Origin: Flavobacteriaceae bacterium
Lineage (GTDB): Bacteria; Bacteroidota; Bacteroidia; Flavobacteriales; Flavobacteriaceae
Direction: 5' to 3'
NCBI GenBank assembly: GCA_013043685.1
Contig: JABDNT010000016.1
Coordinates: 62,001 to 126,000 of the forward strand
Length of the DNA: 64,000 nucleotides
Shown here: piece after piece, positions 57,890 through 64,000 of the stretch
Layout of the letters: each line of letters opens with the position of its first letter
Numbering within the stretch: the first letter of the stretch is position 1
The notes under the pieces: generated by a model
Databases searched by the model: none
What the model saw: the letters and a program-made list of their open reading frames with translations, nothing else
What the model was told of the DNA's origin: nothing
Position numbers and translations under genes: made by a program

Positions 57890-59011
57890 ATGGAAAAGTT
57901 TGCAATGTCATTATGCATTTTACTTCTGTTTATGGGCTGTAAGGAACAATCCCGTGAAAACGATGTTGCTATCAAATCCGAGATTAAACGTGGCTATACC
58001 ACAGAACGAATCGTAGACAATCTGAGTAATCCATGGGGTATGACCTGGCTGCCGGATGGCACAATGCTCATCACCGAAAAGCGTGGGGATATTCTTCATG
58101 TCAAAAACGGTAAAAAAACCAAAATTCAGAACGTACCGGAAGTATATAATCGCGGTCAAGGAGGCCTTTTAGACATTGAGATTCATCCTAATTATAGAGA
58201 GAAGCCATGGATATATTTCACTTATGCTTCCTCGGAAGGTGAAGGAAATGGTGGAAATACCAAGCTTAGTCGAGCCATGCTCGTAGAAGGAAAACTTGTC
58301 AATATTCAGGATTTGTACAAAGCTTATCCTAACACAACCCGAGGTCAGCATTTTGGTTCCCGCATCGAATTTGATAATGAAGGTTATGTTTATTTCAGTG
58401 TTGGAGACAGAGGCGAACGTGATGTGAATCCGCAGGATATTCGAAGGGATGGTGGAAAGATCTATCGACTCTATGATGATGGAAAAATACCGGTGAGCAA
58501 TCCTTTTGTAAACGAGATGAACGCCAAAGCAGCTATCTATAGCTATGGCCACAGAAATCCACAGGGAATTGCCAAGCACCCTGAAACAGGAGAAATCTGG
58601 ATTCACGAACATGGGCCCAAAGGAGGTGATGAAGTAAATATTATAAAGAAACGGGCGAATTATGGATGGCCGGTCATCTCCTATGGTGTGAATTACAGTG
58701 GCACCAAGTTCACTGAAGAGACTGAAAGAGAAGGTATGGAGCAACCTTTATATTATTGGGTACCGTCTATTGCGCCCTGTGGAATGACCTTTGTAACAAG
58801 TGATAAATACCCCGAATGGAAAGGCCACTTACTGGTGGGGTCACTTAAATTTAATTATGTTGAACTATTAAAACTTGATGGGAATAAAGTTGTAGGTCGT
58901 GAGAAAATCGCGGAAGACATCGGACGTGTAAGAAATGTTAAACAAGGTCCCGATGGCTATATCTATATTGCCGTGGAGGGTGATGGAATTTACAAAGTTG
59001 TCCCAAATTAA
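57890..59011 (+). CDS. PQQ-dependent sugar dehydrogenase (aldose sugar dehydrogenase-like) lipoprotein
   Basis: LSNPWGMTWLPDGTMLITEKRG; GGLLDIEIHPNY; YSYGHRNPQGIA; HEHGPKGGDEVNII. Confidence 0.94.
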   Translation: MEKFAMSLCILLLFMGCKEQSRENDVAIKSEIKRGYTTERIVDNLSNPWGMTWLPDGTMLITEKRGDILHVKNGKKTKIQNVPEVYNRGQGGLLDIEIHPNYREKPWIYFTYASSEGEGNGGNTKLSRAMLVEGKLVNIQDLYKAYPNTTRGQHFGSRIEFDNEGYVYFSVGDRGERDVNPQDIRRDGGKIYRLYDDGKIPVSNPFVNEMNAKAAIYSYGHRNPQGIAKHPETGEIWIHEHGPKGGDEVNIIKKRANYGWPVISYGVNYSGTKFTEETEREGMEQPLYYWVPSIAPCGMTFVTSDKYPEWKGHLLVGSLKFNYVELLKLDGNKVVGREKIAEDIGRVRNVKQGPDGYIYIAVEGDGIYKVVPN

Positions 59012-59017
59012 AAGCTT

Positions 59018-59455
59018 ATGAAATCAATCTTAGCGATCATGGCCTTAACTATCCTGTTAAGCTGTAATTCCAATGCAAAACAGCGGGCTTCGGTTAGTTC
59101 TTTGAAACCCGATCCAAAAAAGGAATTGGACGCCAGCAAAGAACGCGGTGGACTTATTTACACCAACTTTTGTATACAATGCCATATGGCGAACGGAAAA
59201 GGCATCCCAGGCACATTTCCGCCTTTAGCAGGTTCCGATTGGTTAACCAATAAACGCAAGGAGAGTATTCACGCGGTTAAATACGGACAGACCGGAGAAA
59301 TCATAGTCAATGGAGAAACGTACAACAGCGTTATGGTTTCTATGGGTCTCAGCGATGAAGAAATTGCTGATGTACTCAATTACGTTATGAATTCATGGGG
59401 CAATACCCAGTTGAAAATGGTAACCGCTTCGGAAGTTGGAGAGATACAGAAATAG
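59018..59455 (+). CDS. Cytochrome c (class I) lipoprotein
   Basis: CIQCHMANGKGIPGTFPPLAGSDW; VMVSMGLSDEEIADVLNYVMNSWGN. Confidence 0.94.
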   Translation: MKSILAIMALTILLSCNSNAKQRASVSSLKPDPKKELDASKERGGLIYTNFCIQCHMANGKGIPGTFPPLAGSDWLTNKRKESIHAVKYGQTGEIIVNGETYNSVMVSMGLSDEEIADVLNYVMNSWGNTQLKMVTASEVGEIQK

Positions 59456-59530
59456 ATGCCTGGTCGAAATAAAACAAAGATCATGTAATCTAACTAACAT
59501 TATTCCTACTTTTGTACAAACCAATAATAT

Positions 59531-60142
59531 ATGCTCACAATTGGAATCGCCGGTGGTACCGGCAGCGGTAAAACCACCGTGGTTCAGCAAATAATAGAAC
59601 AATTACCCGAAGGTGAGGTCTGTCTTATTTCACAGGATTCATATTATAAAGATACCAGTCACCTATCGTTTAGCGAACGGGAGTCTATAAATTTTGATCA
59701 CCCTAAGGCTATTGACTTCGACCTTCTTTCCAGACATTTACAGGAATTGAAGAAAGGTATTTCATTCGAGCAGCCAGTCTATTCTTTTGTAGATCATAAT
59801 CGAACTTCAGAAACAATAACCACTCACCCTAAAAAAGTAGTGATCGTGGAAGGTATCTTAATTCTCACTCACCCCGAAATAAGAGATCTATTCGATATTA
59901 AAGTATATGTGCATGCCGATAGCGATGAAAGGCTGATCCGCAGGCTTAAAAGAGATATCATAGAACGCGGGCGTGATCTGGACGAAGTCCTCACACGGTA
60001 TCAGTCGACCCTGAAACCGATGCATCAGGAGTTTATTGAACCTACCAAAGAATATGCCGATATTATAGTCCCTACGAATCGATTCAATAGAGTGGCAGTG
60101 GAACTGATTCGGAATATTATCAATCAGAAATTAGGTGATTAA
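59531..60142 (+). CDS. udk: Uridine kinase
   Basis: IGIAGGTGSGKTTVV; LISQDSYYKDTSHLS; NFDHPKAIDFDLL. Confidence 0.96.
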   Translation: MLTIGIAGGTGSGKTTVVQQIIEQLPEGEVCLISQDSYYKDTSHLSFSERESINFDHPKAIDFDLLSRHLQELKKGISFEQPVYSFVDHNRTSETITTHPKKVVIVEGILILTHPEIRDLFDIKVYVHADSDERLIRRLKRDIIERGRDLDEVLTRYQSTLKPMHQEFIEPTKEYADIIVPTNRFNRVAVELIRNIINQKLGD

Positions 60143-60480
60143 TGGGGAAGTTTTCAGAAATAAAAAAGAAAAAATGGTTTATCATAGTGAGCAGCACTTA
60201 TGTGCTCATATTGATCTTTTTTATTGTATGGATGATCTTTTTCGACACAAATTCCTATTTCATACACCGTGAATTGGATCAGGATATCAAAGGGCTGGAA
60301 GAGAATAAGGAATTTTATAAGGAAGAGATAGTAAAGGATAAGGCCTTTATAGAAAAAATGAAGGATAGTGGTGAAATGGAAAAATTTGCACGTGAAAAAT
60401 ACTACCTGAAAAAAGATAATGAAGATATATACATCATTGAACACGAAGATAGCCTGAAAAATAAGACAAACGATGAGTAA
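60142..60480 (+). CDS. Septum formation initiator FtsB/DivIC-like protein
   Basis: Single TM then coiled coil; MEKFAREKYYLKKDNEDIYIIE. Confidence 0.88.
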   Translation: MGKFSEIKKKKWFIIVSSTYVLILIFFIVWMIFFDTNSYFIHRELDQDIKGLEENKEFYKEEIVKDKAFIEKMKDSGEMEKFAREKYYLKKDNEDIYIIEHEDSLKNKTNDE

Positions 60481-61843
60481 ATTATTCGAAGAATTTGAAG
60501 GCGTTTCTGCCAAAGCGTGGAAACAAAAAATTCACTTGGACCTGAAAGGGGCCGATTATAATGACACCCTGATTTGGCAATCTCCCGAAGGCATCCATGT
60601 AAAACCCTTTTATCACCCGGATGATTTCGAGGGTCGTTTTGATGACATTCCCGGTCACCCAAAAAAATGGGAAGTAGTCCAGGACGTCTTTATCGATGAT
60701 GAGAACACGGCAAATTCATTGGCAAAGGACGCCCTGAATCGCGGAGCTGAGGCGATCTTTTTCACGGCGGATAAAGTATTCGATCGCAAAAAGGTGTTTA
60801 AAGGTATTGACTTCAGTAAAGGAACTATTTATTTCGACCTGAGATTTCTGAACAAAGAATTCCATAATGAACTTATGACTTTTTTGACAGAAAAAAAGGC
60901 CTGTGTTTTCTATAATATCGACCTGATTGGCAACCTGGCCAGAACCGGAAATTGGTATACGAATTTAAAGGAAGATCATATTGTTCTCGATCAACTGGTC
61001 GAAAAGTTTCCATCTGAAGCATTGCTTAGCGTTGATGCCGCCTTGTACCAAAATGCAGGCGCCAATATTGTGCAACAACTGGCATACGCGATTGCTCACG
61101 CCAATGAATATTTAAATCATTTTCAGGATAAAAAAGATCTGTTGATCAATTTCAAAACGGCAGCAGGGAACAACTATTTCTTTGAAATTGCGAAACTAAG
61201 AGCGTTGCGAAAGTTGTATTCGGTGTTAGGCCATGAATATGAAATGAATCCGGTATGTAATATTCTGTCAACTCCGTCAAGGAGAAATAAAACTATTTAC
61301 GATTACAATGTAAACATGCTGCGCAGCACTACAGAATGTATGAGTGCGATCCTGGGTGGGGCAAATGCAATTAGTAATCTAAGTTACGATACCATTTATC
61401 AAAAAAGCAATGAGTTTGGAGAGCGTATTTCACGAAATCAGTTACTTATTCTGAAGTCTGAGAGCTATTTCGATGCTGTTTCTAATCCTGCAGACGGAAC
61501 CTATTATATAGAATCCTTAACAGCGCAGTTAGCTGAATCGGCGCTGAAGCTGTTTAAAGAAATTGAAGCAGGTGGTGGATTCCTGAAATTGTTGAAAGAA
61601 GGGACCATACAACGGAAGATCAAGGAAAGTGCCCGGAAAGAACAGCAATTATTCGATGATGGCGAACTGGTACTTCTTGGAACGAATAAGCACCCGAATC
61701 CTGCTGATCTTATGAAGGAGACTTTAGAGTTGTATCCTTTTGTTAAAATGAAACCGCGAAAAACCTTGATAGAGCCTGTTATAGAAAAGCGGTTAGCCGA
61801 TTCGATCGAAAAAGAACGACTCGAAAATGAAAATCAGATTTAG
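60473..61843 (+). CDS. mutA: Methylmalonyl-CoA mutase small subunit
   Basis: WKQKIHLDLKGADYNDTLIWQSPEGI; NMLRSTTECMSAILGGANAISNLSYD. Confidence 0.92.
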   Translation: MSKLFEEFEGVSAKAWKQKIHLDLKGADYNDTLIWQSPEGIHVKPFYHPDDFEGRFDDIPGHPKKWEVVQDVFIDDENTANSLAKDALNRGAEAIFFTADKVFDRKKVFKGIDFSKGTIYFDLRFLNKEFHNELMTFLTEKKACVFYNIDLIGNLARTGNWYTNLKEDHIVLDQLVEKFPSEALLSVDAALYQNAGANIVQQLAYAIAHANEYLNHFQDKKDLLINFKTAAGNNYFFEIAKLRALRKLYSVLGHEYEMNPVCNILSTPSRRNKTIYDYNVNMLRSTTECMSAILGGANAISNLSYDTIYQKSNEFGERISRNQLLILKSESYFDAVSNPADGTYYIESLTAQLAESALKLFKEIEAGGGFLKLLKEGTIQRKIKESARKEQQLFDDGELVLLGTNKHPNPADLMKETLELYPFVKMKPRKTLIEPVIEKRLADSIEKERLENENQI

Positions 61844-63976
61844 ATGGACAGAAAAAATTTGGAACACATCACTTTGGATACTATTCCGAATATAAGACGC
61901 GAGAATGAGAACGAATTGTTCAATACTGCCGAAGATATTCGTGTGCAGAAATATTACGATGCCAGGGTGCTAAGCGAAATTGAACATCTTGACTTTGTAG
62001 CTGGAATCGCTCCAAATCTTAGAGGTCCCTATTCAACGATGTATGTAAGAAGGCCCTGGACGATTCGTCAGTATGCTGGATTTTCAACTGCTGAAGACAG
62101 TAATGCCTTTTATAGAAGAAATCTTGCTGCCGGGCAAAAAGGTTTGTCGGTTGCATTCGACCTCGCTACCCATCGCGGATATGACAGCGATCACGAACGA
62201 GTGGTGGGAGATGTTGGTAAAGCAGGTGTTGCCATAGACAGCGTGGAAGACATGAAGATCTTATTCGATCAGATTCCTTTGGATAAAATGAGTGTGTCTA
62301 TGACGATGAATGGGGCAGTGTTACCAATTATGGCATTCTATATCATTGCCGCCGAAGAACAAGGGGTTTCACCGGCAGCGTTGGCAGGAACTATTCAAAA
62401 TGACATCCTTAAAGAATTTATGGTGCGGAACACCTATATCTATCCACCCGCACCCTCCATGAAGATCATTAGTGATATTTTTGAATACACTTCGGAAAAG
62501 ATGCCGAAATTCAATTCGATCTCTATCTCCGGATATCATATGCAGGAAGCAGGTGCCACCTGCGATATAGAGTTGGCCTATACATTAGCTGATGGATTGG
62601 AATACATCAGGACAGGGATAGCAGCAGGTATGGACATCGATAGCTTCGCCCCTCGCCTTTCATTCTTCTGGGCCATAGGGATGAATCATTTTATGGAGAT
62701 CGCTAAAATGAGAGCAGCCCGGATGCTCTGGGCCAAACTGGTGAAACAATTCGATCCTAAGAATCCAAAGTCACTTTCATTGCGAACACATTGCCAGACC
62801 AGTGGATGGAGTCTTACCGAACAGGATCCGTTCAATAATATAGCGCGAACGTGTATTGAGGCAGCTGCTGCCGCTTTCGGGGGAACCCAGTCACTTCATA
62901 CCAATGCACTCGATGAGGCGATTGCTCTGCCTACCGATTTCTCTGCCAGAATCGCCCGAAATACACAAATCTACCTTCAGGAGGAGACCCATATCACGAA
63001 AACCGTTGATCCCTGGGCAGGCAGTTACTATGTGGAAAGCCTAACCAGGGAAATTGCCGAAAAAGCATGGTCCCTTATCCAGGAAGTGGAAGAATTAGGT
63101 GGAATGACCAAAGCAATCGAAGCTGGAATTCCGAAACTGCGTATCGAAGAGGCTGCCGCAAGGAAACAGGCGCGAATCGATAGTGGTCAGGATGTGATCG
63201 TTGGGGTGAATAAATACCGACTCGAAAAAGAAGATCCCCTTCATATACTCGATGTAGACAATCAGAAAGTGAGAACCGGACAGATCGAACGACTGGAACG
63301 AATAAGGGCCAAACGAAATACTGAGGAGGTGAATGCAGCGCTCACAAAATTAACCCAATGTGCTAAAACGGGTGAAGGAAATTTATTAGCTTTAGCTTTA
63401 GATGCAGCTCGCGCACGAGCCACCTTAGGTGAAATATCAGATGCGCTGGAAAAAGAATTCGGGCGTTATAAAGCACAAATCAGATCCTTTAGTGGTGTAT
63501 ACAGTAAAGAAATGAAGAAAGACCCATCTTTTGAAAAAGCCCGCGAAATGGCCGACCAATTCGCAGAGCTGGAAGGTCGACGACCCAGAATCATGATCGC
63601 TAAAATGGGCCAGGATGGCCATGACCGCGGAGCCAAAGTTGTTGCCACAGGATACGCTGATGTTGGATTCGACGTGGACATAGGACCGTTATTCCAAACT
63701 CCGGCCGAAGCCGCTAAGCAGGCGATGGAGAATGATGTACATATTTTAGGGGTTTCTTCCCTGGCTGCCGGACATAAAACCCTGGTGCCCCAGGTGATCG
63801 ACGAACTCAAGAAACAGGGACGTGAGGACATCATGGTGATTGTGGGAGGGGTGATCCCTGCACAGGATTATCAGTTCTTATTCGATGCTGGAGCCGTAGC
63901 CGTCTATGGTCCCGGGACAAAGATCAGCCAGGCGGCTATTGAAATGCTTGAAATCCTAATCGATTCTGTAGCGTAA
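61844..63976 (+). CDS. mutB: Methylmalonyl-CoA mutase large subunit
   Basis: [73 protein letters not shown]12 motif. Confidence 0.97.
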   Translation: MDRKNLEHITLDTIPNIRRENENELFNTAEDIRVQKYYDARVLSEIEHLDFVAGIAPNLRGPYSTMYVRRPWTIRQYAGFSTAEDSNAFYRRNLAAGQKGLSVAFDLATHRGYDSDHERVVGDVGKAGVAIDSVEDMKILFDQIPLDKMSVSMTMNGAVLPIMAFYIIAAEEQGVSPAALAGTIQNDILKEFMVRNTYIYPPAPSMKIISDIFEYTSEKMPKFNSISISGYHMQEAGATCDIELAYTLADGLEYIRTGIAAGMDIDSFAPRLSFFWAIGMNHFMEIAKMRAARMLWAKLVKQFDPKNPKSLSLRTHCQTSGWSLTEQDPFNNIARTCIEAAAAAFGGTQSLHTNALDEAIALPTDFSARIARNTQIYLQEETHITKTVDPWAGSYYVESLTREIAEKAWSLIQEVEELGGMTKAIEAGIPKLRIEEAAARKQARIDSGQDVIVGVNKYRLEKEDPLHILDVDNQKVRTGQIERLERIRAKRNTEEVNAALTKLTQCAKTGEGNLLALALDAARARATLGEISDALEKEFGRYKAQIRSFSGVYSKEMKKDPSFEKAREMADQFAELEGRRPRIMIAKMGQDGHDRGAKVVATGYADVGFDVDIGPLFQTPAEAAKQAMENDVHILGVSSLAAGHKTLVPQVIDELKKQGREDIMVIVGGVIPAQDYQFLFDAGAVAVYGPGTKISQAAIEMLEILIDSVA

Positions 63977-64000
63977 AATAAAAAAGCCGTCTTGCGACGG

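Overview
The window is a Bacteroidetes (Flavobacteriaceae-like) chromosome segment. It has a conserved accessory core of about 56 kb (approx. 1.7-57.3 kb), flanked by housekeeping genes (trxB on the left; PQQ-dependent sugar dehydrogenase, cytochrome c, udk, divIC-like and methylmalonyl-CoA mutase on the right). The core holds seven universal stress proteins, two Hsp20s, a ribosome hibernation factor, an O2-tolerant-type membrane-bound [NiFe] hydrogenase, a bidirectional Hox-type [NiFe] hydrogenase with a fused HoxU-HoxY subunit, a full hyp maturation set, and a sulfur module (SQR-like, TusE/DsrC-like, DsrE-like, TauE-like). It also holds a P-type cation ATPase, methyltransferase-archease-RtcB, a phosphoribosyltransferase with a dienelactone-hydrolase-like protein, nucleoside salvage genes, and two histidine kinase / REC-CRP hybrid regulator pairs. 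The main finding is a shared promoter architecture read directly from the sequence: a palindrome TGAY-N4-RTCA (FNR/CRP-like), then exactly 23 nt, then a Bacteroidetes -7 box TANNTTTR. I found 23 such promoters, one in front of almost every transcription unit of the core. The palindrome centre would sit near -41 (class II activator position). The likely regulators are the two REC-CRP hybrids encoded in the window, whose recognition helices keep the ExxxR residues used by CRP/FNR to read TGA. The gene content resembles the mycobacterial DosR dormancy regulon, which is controlled by an unrelated regulator type. One of these promoters faces an ORF-free region with two strong terminator hairpins, a candidate ncRNA. 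No BLAST/HMM/motif software was run; family calls rest on recognised protein motifs.
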